A stretch of 64,000 bases of DNA, from the NCBI RefSeq assembly GCF_963678635.1, contig NC_087063.1:69108727-69172726 (forward strand). The letters run 5' to 3'. Below are positions 52,183 to 64,000 of this stretch, in pieces; the stretch's first letter is position 1; every line of letters starts with the position of its first letter. The translations under genes and the position numbers were made by a program. The DNA comes from Symsagittifera roscoffensis. Taxonomy: Eukaryota; Xenacoelomorpha; Acoela; Convolutidae. Under the pieces are notes generated by a model that saw only the letters and a program-made list of their open reading frames with translations, was not told where the DNA came from and searched no databases.

Positions 52183-52476
52183 ATTCAAATCGAATGTCCC
52201 ACGTTTCGCCCCTCACACAATTCGCCCCTCTTAATTCTAATGGCACATTTCGCCCCTCACACATTTCGCCCCTAATAATCTCACATATTTCGTCCTCGCA
52301 CGTTTCGCACCTAACTTATTACACAATTAATTACCGCCGCTTTCTTAATGTACATTTCAGGGGCGAAATGTGCCAGTAATTTATAAGAGGCGAAATGTGT
52401 GAGGGGCGAAATATGCCACTAGATTTAAGAGGGGCGAAACGTGTGAGGGGCGAAATGTGTGAGGGGCATTCAAATC
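52183..52476. mobile_element. Foldback MITE with 9-bp direct flank
   Basis: The 276-bp core (52192-52467) is flanked by ATTCAAATC at 52183-52191 and 52468-52476. Its left half has repeated TTTCGCCCCTCACAC-type motifs and its right half their reverse complements (GTGTGAGGGGCGAAA). The arms extend over about 120 bp each. Nine-bp duplications and internal repeats in long arms are known from Mutator-like foldback elements; that affiliation is an inference. No coding capacity. Confidence 0.8.
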
Positions 52477-53923
52477 AGACTAAAATAAAACAAGGAAATT
52501 GCTTTGTTTTATTGGCATGAAAAGTTTGATTTTACCAGCTCAATTTGCAGTAAACTGCCTTTGTAGAATATTTTTTGTCGAAAACACGTTTTCAACAAAA
52601 TTTTTATCTGGATGAGCTCAATATAGATGGTTAAGAGTTTCAGTAAAATATAAAATTTGAGCTTGATTGTTAACTTTGCTAATTTTTTAAAGTAAAATAC
52701 ATACTTTTCTGCATTTTAAATCCTCGCCTAAATTATGCTTATTAGAGTAAATTGAAAATGCACTCTAATACTGAATAACACTATCTTAAGTGAAAACTGA
52801 ATAACACTATCTTCAATAATCGCGCTATCTAGAAAAAAAGTGAAAAAAGTGACTGTCTCAATTCTTAGAAAAAAATTTAGATTTTTGGTTGGGTTTTCTG
52901 CATTCCGCCACACCAACAAAATTGTCAGTTAAATAGTGGTGTTTGGTGTGTCTAACAGGAAATCATCGGAAAAATTTCTATTACTAGAAATCATCACCAA
53001 AAAATAGTATATCAGTTTTTGAAAAGAAAGAACCAGAAACTGAACACAAGTTGAAATATAAAAATTTTTGAGCAAACGTCAAATGGAATCAAATGAAAAA
53101 ACAGTGCATTATATTTTACACAATAACCCACAGTTAGCTTCCTGGAATGACATTGTTGGCATGGCTTAACTAACAATTCAATAAGTTAACATATAAGCAA
53201 AAACTTTCAATGCTTGTGCGCTTTGCAATTAAATCGACTATTGAACAATTATAGAAACCCAATAACTGCAAACCGTTTATTGTCACCGAGAGGGCACATA
53301 AAAAATCCTCCCCGTTTTACAGGAGTCTGCCCCTTTATTTATTTCAATTCTAAACTGTATTGTTTCTTGTAAAAAATGCAAAAGATTAAACCTTTCAAAA
53401 CCAATATAAAGCTTTGCAACAAGTTTTTCGTCTCGAATTGAAAACTTTAAACATTATTTTACGACACAGCCATAACTTGAAAACCATTGTTGAAAAACTT
53501 AAACGAAAAAAGAAATATGGTGAAAAACAACGAAAAGCTTTTAAATGGAAGCAAACTAAGCTGATCGCTCAGAAGGTCTCTATAAAACAAGTTGTCCGTT
53601 TTAATTCAAAGTCTTTGCATAAACTTTAAAAATGTTTAATTTTTTGTTTACCTTGACAATTGAATTTACTTTTTTTTTAAATTAAATTTTTTTTAGTTGC
53701 TAGCATATTTAATCTGTTAAAGTTAGGTTAAAAGGCCAGATAAAGTTGCTCATAGCAATTCTTGAGTTATGCCACAGTTTTGTGCAATTTGATTTTAGTG
53801 TGCTAATTTCTTACCTCGGGTTTTGCTCTCAGGGGTTGTCTGACGCTCAGTGTAGTCAATTTCTGTACATAGGCTGCCGACCCGTCTTCGCTTACCGCGA
53901 ACGTTGACTCGTCTCCGCCAGCA
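52477..53923. other. No clear gene
   Basis: AT-rich. A 71-codon Lys-rich frame at 53414-53629 is the only notable opening, and nothing supports expression. Confidence 0.4.
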
Positions 53924-54674
53924 ATGGCGTTTGATCTTGCCGACAAGATCAACCGTCTCACGCTAGCTAGAATTGAGCTTGAAAACGAGTTAGATGTAAA
54001 CTATGAGTGATATTTGAGGCCATTGAAAGAAAAGACCGCACTGTTAAAATCAAAAAATGGCTTCAAAGTTGTGAAGATTGCTCGGCCAAAGCCGTCTCCG
54101 AAAATGAAGAAATCCGCTTTTTAACGTCACGAGAATCCGACAAAGCAGCCTTAGAACATTGGTTATAGCTTTTAACACACAAAAACGATGAAATCCGTCC
54201 TAAAACCCGACAGTATCTTTTGAAAGTGTTCTATCACAAAGCTCTGCAACCACGTCACGCAAAAGTCATTAGGAATCTTTTAAGTATTTGTCTGTGTCAG
54301 TGACTTCTAGCCAAAGAGTTCGAGAGCTGAAACTTGCAACCTTGCGCCGTGAAGAAATAGAGCGAAACAACGAAGCTAAATTTCGCTTGAAGCAGCAGAA
54401 AAATCTATTAGAACTAGAAGAATTGGCCGAACAAAATCGAGTTAAATTGGCCGAAGCTACCTTTAGGGAAAATTCGATTCTTGAGGACATGAAAGAAAAG
54501 TCAAGTTCGACAGACTTGCGCGAGGAGAGTCTTGCCGGAAGTAAAAGGACAGAAAGCTGGGTGAACGAAACAACTGAAGCAATTCAACCTGCATATAAAA
54601 CCAAACAGTCATCGAGTGCTGCTGGTTTTAACCAATCTTTCCAACCGGCGGTATCTGTCTCGACTAGTAAATAG
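53924..54674 (+). pseudogene. gag: BEL/Pao gag N-terminal region, broken
   Basis: ATG at 53924 opens FDLADKINRLTLARIELENE, an N-terminal coiled-coil style usual in BEL/Pao Gag, but a TGA follows after about 25 codons and further stops appear. From 54288 a 128-codon frame (SSQRVRELKLATLRREEIER, then KNLLELEELAEQNRVK) continues the helical gag region. No LTR was found next to it. Confidence 0.6.
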
Positions 54675-54951
54675 GATGAAGATAAAACTAAAATCAAAAA
54701 ACTTTTTCAATCCTAATCTGAAAAAAAAATAATCCAAAATAACACTCAAAACAATCCGAATCTTCCGCAGACGTCTATAAAATCTACTGTGCTACCCGTT
54801 GGTTTCATTCAAACCGCGCAAGCTAGCCAGAGTCAAACTCTGGCTCAACCGTCGTCTAAAGTCAAAATAGGAAACGTGCCAAACTCGACTTTCGATTATA
54901 CGAATTCAAACTTTCCATTAACCAGTGGTGGAACCGTTTTCAACCAGCCGG
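54675..54951 (+). pseudogene. BEL/Pao gag middle region, degenerate
   Basis: Contains an open stretch from 54789 with Ser/Thr/Gln-rich linker-type sequence (QTAQASQSQTLAQPSSK). It connects to the tandem unit. Not informative beyond position. Confidence 0.4.
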
Positions 54952-54959
54952 AGTCTGAG

Positions 54960-56795
54960 TCTCATTTTCCGGATCCCCGAGATGATGGATTCATTTTTTG
55001 TAGTTTTGATGACAACAATCACGTTGATCAAAACAAACCACCCTACCCGCCAATAAACGAAAAAAAACCACCCTACCCGCCAATAGACGAAAGAAATTGT
55101 CTCAATACAACGGTGATCGTTAACATTGGCATGAATGGTTCGCCCAGTTTGTAAGCGCTGTCGACTCCGCCCGTTTGAGTGATGACGTCAAGTTGACATG
55201 CTTGAAAACTCTTTTGACTGGGAAAACCAAAAATGCCATCGCTGAGTTTGCGTATTCCAATGTTATGTATAAAGATGCCTTGAACACTCTTATTCGAAAA
55301 TTTGTCTAGCCACAAACGATAGTTAATGCTCATCTCGACAAACTAAATTGTCTTCCACCATTGAAGATGCATAATTCCGACCTTATAAATTTTGCTTCTA
55401 CAATCTCAAATCTTGCTGGTGTGTTTAAGTCACTCTCCTATACCCAGGATTTGGATGGTGTTGCTTTGTTGAACCAAGCATTAGGTAAAATGCCACCCAA
55501 TATGAAGGAATAATGGGCTCTTTACATAGTGAAAAGGAGTCTTCACCAACCATCTTTGCTCCATTTCAATGACTGGCTGGCCGAAAAAGCAGAGGCGCAT
55601 GAGCGAATGCGCGCTAACACTCCCAAAAATCGAAATCAGGAAAATCAGGCCAATGCTGGCCCTTCTAAAAGAGTAAAAAAACTTTTGTCGTCTAATTTGG
55701 AACTTTCTCAAAAAAAAAAAGCCCCAATCAATAGTATCCTTCCTGTGTTGTTTGCAACGGCAAACATGACATTTGGTCCTGTAGCGTCTACAAAGAGAAA
55801 ATTCTTTTTCAAAGAGCAAATGTTGCCGCGGTGCAGAATAGTGTTTTTCCTGTCAGCAATCAAATCATACTTTTCGAAAATGCCTAAAATCTAGAAATTG
55901 CAACAAGCTTGATCGCAACAGCCCTCACAATGCGCTTTTTCACGGAGTCGAAAGAATATACCCCGCAAAAGTGGAAACAGTTGAAGGTACTTGCGGCACT
56001 TCCGTTTGCCGTGTTAAAGGTCTGCTTCAAATCGTTGAATTGAAATTGTCCAACAAGACATCCAGCTCTAATACTCTTTTATTTTGTTTTGGCTTGCAGC
56101 CACTCATGGATTTTCGCTCAGCTTGCTGAAAAACTTAAATTGTCCGGTAAAAATTTGAACCTCACAGTCAGTGGAAAAAATTCACAACAGGTTGTAACGA
56201 CGGAACAAGTAAAATAGTGATTTCGGGTAATAATGAATCAATTTCATACAATTTTCACGCACGACCTTTTATGAAGACAGATTTAAACTTGGGATCTGAT
56301 ACCATGAAAGTCAGTGAACTTAAAAATCCTCATTTGGCTCCACTGCCTTCCTTGACGAAGCAATACTCTGACCTGAAATTTAATTTAGGCCAAGACTGTT
56401 TTCATGCCATCCGACCATTGAAAATTCACGGCGATAATAGCCGAAATTCTTCGTTTGCGGTACGCTTGCCTATCAGTTGGGTCCTCAGTGGTCCTCTACC
56501 ATCATCTTTAGGTTTGCCGTGCCATTGTTTCAAGTGTACTGTTGAAGACAATTCTCTTATAGAGCAAGACAAAAATTGGTATGAGCTTGAGTCCTACGGT
56601 ACTTATAAATCAGCTGATCTACGTTCAACATCAGACAAGCAAGCTCTAAGAACGCTTGAATCGAATATTTCACATGACGGAACTCGATACTCCGTTGGTA
56701 TTCGTTGGATCGATAAGGATTTCAAGTTGCCAAACAACTACTACTCCGCGTTTGCCCAACTTAAGTCCTTGGAAAAGCGGCTCGAAAGAGTCTGA
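54960..56795 (+). pseudogene. BEL/Pao gag-pol fragment, first copy
   Basis: Frames shift several times. The gag DUF1759-like part reads YNGD...WHEWFAQFVSAVDSARLSDD (partly in another frame) with KTLLTGKTKNAIAEF. Next comes a pol piece (56217-56795) with HLAPLPSLTKQYSDLKF, LPISWVLSGPLPSSL and YSVGIRWIDKDFKLPNN. The last matches the protease-to-RT start of BEL/Pao pol, where a LP-N sequence precedes RT. RT itself is absent because the tandem junction follows. The unit is non-functional. Confidence 0.65.
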
Positions 56796-56799
56796 GCAT

Positions 56800-58104
56800 C
56801 ATTTTCCGGATCCCCGAGATGATGGGTTCATTTTTTGTAGTTTTGATGACAACAATCACGTTGATCGGAACAAACCACCCTACCCGCCAATAAACGAAAA
56901 AAAAATCACCCTACCCGCCAATAAACGAAAGAAATTGTCTCAATACAACGGTGATCGTTTACATTGGCATGAATGGTTCGCCCAGTTTGTAAGCGCTGTC
57001 GACTCCGCCCGTTTGAGTGATGACATCAAGTTGACATGCTTGAAAACTCTTTTGACTAGGAAAACCAAAAATGCCATCGCTGAGTTTGCGTATTCCAATG
57101 TTATGTATAAAGATGCCTTGAACACTCTTATTCGAAAATTTGTCTAGCCCCAAACGATAGTTAATGCTCATCTCGACAAACTAAATTGTCTTCCACCATT
57201 GAAGATGCATAATTCCGACCTTATAAATTTTGCTTCTACCATCTCAAATCTTGCTGGTGTGTTTAAGTCACTCTCCTATACCCAGGATTTGGATGGTGTT
57301 GCTTTGTTGAACCAAGCATTAGGTAAAATGTCACCCAATATGAAAGAATAATGGGCTCTTTACATAGTGAAAAGGAGTCTTCACCAACCATCTTTGCTCC
57401 ATTTCAATGACTGGCTGGCCGAAAAAGCAGAGGCGCATGAGCGAATGCGCGCTAACACTCCCAAAAATCGAAATCAGGAAAATCAGGCCAATGCTGGCCC
57501 TTCTAAAAGAGTAAGAAAACTTTTGTCGTCTAATTTGGAACTTTCTGAAAAAAAGCCCCAATCAATAGTATCCGTCCTGTGTTGTTTGCAACGGCAAACA
57601 TGACATTTGGTCCTGTAGCGTCTACAAAGAGAAAACTCTTTTTCAAAGAGCAAAGTTTGCCGCGGTGCAGAATAGAGTTTTTCCTGTCAGCAATCAAATC
57701 ATACTTTTCGAAAATGCCTAAAATCTAGAAATTGCAACAAGCTTGATCGCAACAGCCCTCACAATGCGCTTTTTCACGGAGTCGAAAGAATATACCCCGC
57801 AAAAGTGGAAACAGTTGAAGGTACTTGCGGCACTTCCGTTTGCCGTGTTAAAGGTCTGCTTCAAATCGTTGAATTGAAATTGTCCAACAAGACATCCAGC
57901 TCTAATACTCTTTTATTTTGTTTTGGCTTGCAGCCACTCATGGATTTTCGCTCAGCTTGCTGAAAAACTTAAATTGTCCGGTAAAAATTTGAACCTCACA
58001 GTCAGTGGAAAAAATTCACAACAGGTTGTAACGACGGAACAAGTAAAATAGTAATTTCGGGTAATAATGAATCAATTTCATACAATTTTCACGCACGACC
58101 TTTT
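56800..58104 (+). pseudogene. BEL/Pao gag-pol fragment, second copy (5' part)
   Basis: Second tandem copy. The DUF1759-like gag piece is open at about 56770-57147 (LHWHEWFAQFVSAVDSARLS, then TRKTKNAIAEFAYSN) and ends at TAG 57145-57147; the stop is present in both copies, so it predates the duplication. The following 1 kb has scattered protease-region relics and no long frame. It leads into the chimeric ORF. Confidence 0.65.
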
Positions 58105-59385
58105 ATGAAGACAGATTTAAACTTAGGGTCTGATACCATGAAAGTCAGTGAACTTAAAAATCCTCATTTGGCTCCACTGCCTTCCTTGACGAAGCAATAC
58201 TCTGACCTGAAATTTAATTTAGGCCAAGACTGTTTTCATGCCATCCGACCATTGAAAATTCACGGCGATAATAGCCGAAATTCTTCGTTTGCGGTACGCT
58301 TGCCTATCAGTTGGGTCCTCAGTGGTCCTCTACCATCATCTTTAGGTTTGCCGTGCCATTGTTTCAAGTGTACTGTTGAAGACAATTCTCTTATAGAGCA
58401 AGACAAAAATTGGTATGAGCTTGAGTCCTACGGTACTTATAAATCAGCTGATCTACGTTCAACATCAGACAAGCAAGCTCTAAGAACGCTTGAATCGAAT
58501 ATTTCACATGACGGAACTCGATACTCCGTTGGTATTCGTTGGATCGATAAGGATTTCAAGTTGCCACCATTGGACAAATTCGGAGCCTACCTAAAGAACT
58601 TCCAGAGGGACATCCACGTGAAAAAAGGATTGTTATTTAACGATAACAAATTGATAGTACCGGCTGCATTAGGATCACCATTCCTGTCACTTCTTCACGA
58701 AACTCACCCAGGACAGTTCGGGATGAAATTCTTTGCAGAAAATATCTGTTGGCCACATCTATGCAGAGAGATCTACCATCACGGAAAGAATTGCATTCAG
58801 TGTATCATGGCCGGTAAGAACCTAAAAATGTTATTAGGGACGAACAATACGGAGAAATTACCGATTCTGACCGAACTAAACGAAGAATTTGATATAGACT
58901 TTGCGGGCCCATTGGACAAGAGTTGGGGTAACTCAAAATACCTTTTGTTATGCATCAATCGCTTTTCAAAGTTTCCGTCTGCAAAAGTAGTAAATAACAC
59001 CGCGGCTTCTTCAATTTTAACTTTCAAGACAGATTATTGTCATCTTCACGGACTTCCAAAGTCCATTAGAGCCGACCATGGGTCATGTTTTACTTCGTTC
59101 GATTTTAGAAACTTCTGTGAGAAGAAGAACATTAAATTAATCCTATGTACGGTCGGGGATCATAGATCCAACGGAGTAGTAGAAAGACTCATTTACACTG
59201 TTAAAGCTAAGCTACTGGCAATGTCGTTCAACGATCCAAAACCATCTTTAAATACGGCAATTGATAAAATCATTTGGAATATCCGTTCGACGAAACAATC
59301 ATCCATTGGATGCTCTCCTTTCTCAAAACATTTTAATAGATCTCCCAATACGTTCTGGAAATCTTTTGGTCTCTCATGCGATTAG
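58105..59385 (+). CDS. Chimeric ORF: BEL/Pao pol fragment fused to gypsy integrase (426 aa)
   Basis: ATG-started, uninterrupted frame. Residues 1-154 are the BEL/Pao protease-RT border region (HLAPLPSL, PISWVLSGPL, WIDKDFKLP). From residue 155 it is the element 3 integrase: zinc part with HPGQFG and CIQC, then DDE core residues in DIDFAGPL, IRADHGSCF and NGVVERLIY. The switch occurs at 58566 with one shared base, so end joining during the duplication is likely. The fusion happens to keep frame and a complete catalytic core. Expression is unknown; most simply it is a by-product of rearrangement. Confidence 0.75.
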   Translation: MKTDLNLGSDTMKVSELKNPHLAPLPSLTKQYSDLKFNLGQDCFHAIRPLKIHGDNSRNSSFAVRLPISWVLSGPLPSSLGLPCHCFKCTVEDNSLIEQDKNWYELESYGTYKSADLRSTSDKQALRTLESNISHDGTRYSVGIRWIDKDFKLPPLDKFGAYLKNFQRDIHVKKGLLFNDNKLIVPAALGSPFLSLLHETHPGQFGMKFFAENICWPHLCREIYHHGKNCIQCIMAGKNLKMLLGTNNTEKLPILTELNEEFDIDFAGPLDKSWGNSKYLLLCINRFSKFPSAKVVNNTAASSILTFKTDYCHLHGLPKSIRADHGSCFTSFDFRNFCEKKNIKLILCTVGDHRSNGVVERLIYTVKAKLLAMSFNDPKPSLNTAIDKIIWNIRSTKQSSIGCSPFSKHFNRSPNTFWKSFGLSCD

Positions 59386-60647
59386 TTTAGACAAGGGGAA
59401 GTCAATCCTATCAAAGGACAGAGCACAAGACTGGGGAGCTGACGACGCGTTTGAAGACGGCTATCTGGAAAACAGGGCAATGGAGGAAAAAGGGTACGAG
59501 AGCGACCCTGCAGACAAAGCAGAAGAAATCTCCAGCGAGCCCCACTGTCAAACCTTTTCAGCCAAGGAGGTAACTGGTTTAGGAGGACAGTTAACAGGAG
59601 GAAGGGCGAACCGTACTTTAAACCACTTGGGGGTAAACCTCTGTCAGACACGAAGCATACGGTCACATTAGACAACGGACACGTGATCAGAAAATCAGAC
59701 TTAGCTTTTAACAAAATCCAACCGTCAGCTCCTAGGACATTTTCGGCAATACCGAATTATTCGCTAATTAATAAAAATGATTTAGCAGGCAAGCGAAAAA
59801 AAAACTCCCCCTCGAAAAAAAACTCCCCCTCGAAGAGACCAGATTCAAATGTAGGAGGCCCTTCAACGAGTTACACACCAACGGGAGGAAAGACAAACAA
59901 AAGGAGGAGAACAACACCCCGAGCACGAAAGATTCAAAATTTGACTTTAATAGCTTAGATTCTTCGTTAGAGTTAGACCTTTGGGATAAAGTCATCGATG
60001 ACTACTTGGGTACGGAAGCGGAAACTGTATGTAATACACCGACTGTTAATTTACATAGTGATTTAGATCAGCCATGAAGTACCGTACAAAGCCAAACGAA
60101 CACTCAGACAACGATCACTATCCCAACGAGCACAAGCGACGACCTAATTCGAGTGAACAGCTCTCCAGAGAAGACAGTGGAGACACCAAAAACTCCGATA
60201 TCCATCAAACACCGCGCAAAAAGGAATCCAGGTCCCCCTAAATTTTACGGAGACAGGCGTTTTATCGATCAAGTGACGCTTGGAACGGAGACCAACAGTG
60301 TAGTACACTCCGATGACGAACTTCTAATTACGTTCTCTAGCGCAAATAGTCCACGATCTAATTTGACTTACTGTACGGCGTCTTCTTCGGATTATCTGAC
60401 ACCTATTGAAGATATACCACGCCACACGACACTGGTAGCGGAAACCACACAAGGCCCCTTTTCAATACCCTCCTCTCGAACAACAAAGGCCGCATGTGTA
60501 TCATCCCCATTGGTAGAAGTTAGTAGTAATACTCAGGATGATGGCGGCAGCGACATATCTTCGGGATTTGACGCTGATGTAAGAAGGGAGGCCGAAAATT
60601 TTCATGATAGATATAACGCCACGACCTTAAACTCCGAAAACTGTTAA
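59381..60647 (+). pseudogene. C-terminal pol tail of element 3, right copy
   Basis: Same three frame-split pieces as 41650-42955, with identical frame breaks. The basic repeat (KKNSPSKKNSPSKRPDS) is one unit clearer here because of an indel in the A-run. Confirms that the decay predates the duplication. Confidence 0.6.
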
Positions 60648-61017
60648 ACTCTGGTAACATGATATCTTTTTTATTTGCTTGAGCTTTTATCCATTGGATG
60701 ACCCAATTTTTGTTTTATTATTTAGTTAGTGATTTAGTTAGTTTGCCTTAATTGTATAAATGCTACATAACCCCAGCTGTACATATCCTCTTGTACATTC
60801 AGTTTTGATATCTGTGTAAACCTGTAAGTAGCCTGTATATATTACCATATTATCACCTCCATTGTAATTTGTACTCTCTGTAAATGTCCATTGGTGCTAA
60901 AAGCGGTTACTTTTTGTTTCAACTTTGGCCCTGGTGGAGTGAGGGGAGATGGAGTATATGCGTGATATTGGCTACATCGACGAGCGGGCACATATTAATT
61001 TTTTGTGCAGTGGGGAA

Positions 61018-61229
61018 TGTTGTAATTTAGTATTTTAGTATGTTATAACCTTGACCTCTATTATCTAATCAAGTACCAGTTAATGTTCATTCGACAAAGT
61101 CCAGTGGACTTCGAGTCACTAGTTGCTCTTTTTAGACTACAGTCAGTTTTAATTCACACATTACTTTTTACTCTCTTTTAATCTTAGTTAAATACATTAG
61201 TTACCAGTGGTAAACATACACTTTTAATA
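61018..61229 (+). repeat. Element 3 LTR, right copy of the duplication
   Basis: TGTTGTAATTTAG start, ends TTTAATA, followed by CTGAC. Matches the 3' LTR at 43326 far better than the 5' LTR, as expected for a duplicated 3' end. Confidence 0.9.
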
Positions 61230-64000
61230 CTGACATACAAAACCCGAGGGCATCATCAATGCCTTTCAAAATCAGGAAATGTCTCATAAGGAATGGGACA
61301 ATATTGCAGATCATTTTTTGACTAAAGGGGTTCAGAAAACGACAGAAGACATTCTGCATGAGAAGAAATCAAATGAAGAACCAGGCAATTTTCAATTCTA
61401 CACTCCGCTTAGTAGGTTTTCGGATGCATTAGGCCAAGAAGACCCATCGGACACTTAAGCTCGACCAATTGGAAGAATTAACTAAAATCAGGAGCCAAAA
61501 ACGTTTTGGGGGACACAAGGAAACATTCAGTTAAGAAAGCCAGCAGCCGATAACTCGATTGTTGATTTGGGAAAGGCCGTTTTACAGGCTTACAGAGGAG
61601 AACTGGCTGACTGCAAAACGATGACGGACAAGCCTACGGAAATGAGACTCACAATTCTGAAAAGGCACCATTTCTGCGGAAAATTTGGCTATGATTTAAT
61701 TGACTTCACCAAGACATGGAACGCTGAAAGGAAAGTCTCTTGTTGGATCGGGACTAGGAAATGACAATGCAGAAACCAACAAAAAATTGCAAACATATGC
61801 GACCAATAAGAGATTTGAACCATTTGGTTTCTGACCAATGTTTATCTAAAATAATGCGTTGATGGCAGGAGCGGATTGAGGGAGGTTTTTTCAAAATTTA
61901 GTGCTTCTTTTGATAATGATTATGATGAAGAATACTAAATTGTTTGTTTCTGTTTAGACCTCGCAATCCTTTATTTTTCAATACAAAGTTGAATAAAAAG
62001 TTATTTGCAAACAATGTGCTTAAGTATCAATCAACAATTTTTTAAAATCTTACCGCGCCGTTACTCGGACGGGACGAATCTCTGTAACTATTTCCTCATA
62101 GAAACCTTTGTCAAGTTTCAAACGCCGCTTAAAACTTTTCGAAAATTCGTCAGAAACTCATTTTGGTTATCAAAATTTTTTGAAGTTTTTTAACCTGATC
62201 AGTTGCAATTATTATCAATCATACCACCTTTTTCGAATTAATAAAAAGTTTAACTTGACCTCTCAAAACCAACAAACTTGTCTATTGATTTTCAAAACGC
62301 TTGTGAAATCATATTTTAACAGTTTTTTTCTCGATAAAAGTTTTTTTTCTCGATAATTTAGAATATTTTTTAGAAACAGAAACAAACAGAAACAAACAAT
62401 TTAGTATTCTTCTTCATAATCATAGTCCAGAAGCCCAAAGAGAAGGCTGTATACGGCATGGGTAATGCTAGACATTTGCTGATGAATTTGAAAGCAACAT
62501 CTAATGGAGACGCATTCAAGGAGGATTTACTATTGGAGAAAAAGTTTCCCAAAAACTTGCTGATCCACGTAGTCCATTTGACCATATGTACCCTCCTGTT
62601 GGCCCAGAAAGAGGTCTTGAGTAACTTGAAGTTTAAATTAAAATCATGAAAACGCAATGCTTTGTCAACTTTCTGCAAATAATTCCATGGAAAATTCGTT
62701 TGGACAAAACTTCTGCTATTGTTTGCGTTTTGACAAAGCTCGGCCGCATTAAAATATTGAATAAACAAACCTTCCTGGCTTAATGTTTGTGAAACGTTTG
62801 CTCATATATGCTTCCATGCTGACAAGGATAGAACGAGCTATTTCGCCCTGGAAAGCGGGCCTCAAGCTACTCTCAGCTAAACATTCCTCCATTTTTAGCC
62901 CGAGAGATCAAATGCGAGCAAAAAAACCTTAGTTTTTTTCTGGTGGACAAAAAGCAGTCATTTTGGTAATTTTAATCTCTGCCGCATCGGTCGCAAAAAA
63001 TCTGAGATAGTATACACACACAAGGACAACCATTCCGAGGACTGGTCAGGCTCTAATTTCAAGGACAAAAATGGAGACTCTTCGAATAGTTCAACTTTGT
63101 AATACACTAAGATTACAAAGTTTTTTTAGCCATTCAATTAAGTTTTGAGTCTCATAACTAAACTGAATGGCAAACAACATAACGATTTAAACTTATTGTA
63201 ATACGAGTTGAACATCCGAAGTGTCTCCATTTTTTTTATCCTTGAAATTAGAGTCTGACCAGACCTCGGAATGATCGTCCTTGTGTGAGTTTACTATCTC
63301 AGATTTTTTGCAACCGATGCCGCGGAGGTAAAAAGCATCAAATTGCCTGCTTTTTCTCCAACTGAAAAAACTTAAGGGTTTTCCTAGCTCGCGTTTGATC
63401 TCAAGGGCTAAAAATGGCGGAATATACGGCTAAGAGTAGCTTGATGCCTGCTTTCCGGTGTGAAATGGTTCCTTCTATCGTTGTCAGCATTCGAAAAAAT
63501 ATGAGCAAACGTTTCAATGAAATTCAGCCAGGAAGGTTCGTGTTTTAAATTTTTGAATATGGCCGAGCATTGTCAAAAGGCAAATACTAACAAAAATTTT
63601 GTTCTTACGAAATTTTCTTGCAATTGTGTTCAGGATAATGACAAAGCATTGTCTTTTCATGGCCCTTATTGAATTCTAATTTCACGACGCCCTCAAAATT
63701 AGTGAAGAATGGCGCCGAAGGCTCTTATAGATAAACTTCAGGGTCGTTCAACCAAAAACGGATTTCTACAAAAGTACCAAAAGGGGACCTTTTGGGTTGG
63801 CAGGGGGTCGTAAACCTGAAAAGGGGAGTGCGTCTGCCCCTACACCCCCTAAATTTGCCCTTGTTTTGAGCAAAATTTTGATAACTTGGTTCCTAATTTT
63901 GCTTTGATTTTCAAAAAAAGGTGGTACTTTAGTTTCATTTGGCGTTGAAATGTTTATTATCTACTGAATGATGATTTAAAAAAATAGTTTGTTTTTATCA

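Larger units (their letters stand above)
54952..58565 (+). repeat. 1.84-kb tandem duplication of BEL/Pao fragment
   Basis: Unit 54952-56789 is repeated from 56790 with offset 1,838. The second copy is cut at 58565 by fusion to element 3 sequence. Both start at GAGTCTGAG(T/C).TCATTTTCCGG. The copies differ by a few substitutions and A-run indels. Confidence 0.9.
58566..64000 (+). repeat. Segmental duplication, right copy
   Basis: Copy of 40874-46310 carried to the window end, possibly beyond. It includes the tail frames (59381-60647), the 3' LTR (61018-61229), the flanking frame at 61567-61764, the spaced inverted repeat and the foldback element (about 62770-63536). Differences are roughly 1% or less. 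Confidence 0.95.

Overview
The window looks like repeat-dense, AT-rich DNA from an invertebrate animal. Metazoan origin is inferred from BEL/Pao and several Ty3/gypsy LTR retrotransposons, a LINE reverse-transcriptase remnant, foldback elements, and a spliced B-box (TRIM-like) gene with GT/AG introns. No bacterial signals, tRNA, rRNA or CRISPR array were seen. The species cannot be named from the sequence alone.

Layout. (1) 1148-11507: element 1, a young, apparently non-autonomous Ty3-like element. Its 1.75-kb terminal repeats are almost identical. It carries a GTTTCAG-rich leader, two paralogous mini-ORFs, gag, a -1 frameshift site, protease, a PR-RT linker ORF and an unknown coiled-coil ORF. 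It has no reverse transcriptase or integrase. (2) 11508-18276: a LINE fragment, a heavily decayed gypsy element, an inverted repeat and a GAGCGGTTT array. (3) 18277-36974: element 2, an 18.7-kb env-bearing Ty3/gypsy element with 410-bp LTRs and a CAAC target duplication. Its gene order is ORF0-gag-pol-two tiny membrane ORFs-Pro/Ser-rich ORF-envelope glycoprotein-532-aa ORF. Neighbouring frames often overlap, as in a compact virus genome. Pol has two in-frame stops; the other ORFs are open. (4) 37036-43537: element 3, an older decayed Ty3/gypsy element (Mag-like gag, PBS fitting tRNA-Ser) with 212-bp LTRs and a CTGAC target duplication.

(5) 43538-46310: flanking DNA with foldback repeats. Together with the 3' half of element 3 it is duplicated at 58566-64000. 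(6) 47031-51656, minus strand: a B-box/coiled-coil gene (or recent pseudogene) preceded by an array of seven 71-81-nt mini-exons, most of them symmetric phase-1 exons encoding variants of one acidic 24-27-aa peptide. (7) 52192-52467: a foldback MITE with a 9-bp direct flank. (8) 53924-58565: BEL/Pao fragments, with a 1.84-kb piece in tandem. The last copy is fused in frame to the element 3 integrase, giving an open 426-codon chimera.

The strongest candidates for something undescribed are element 2 as a complex envelope-bearing retroelement (especially the ATGA-coupled 532-aa ORF, the TAATG-coupled hydrophobic ORFs and an intron just after the last stop), element 1's textbook -1 frameshift cassette with paralogous pre-gag ORFs, and the multiplied mini-exon array of the B-box gene.
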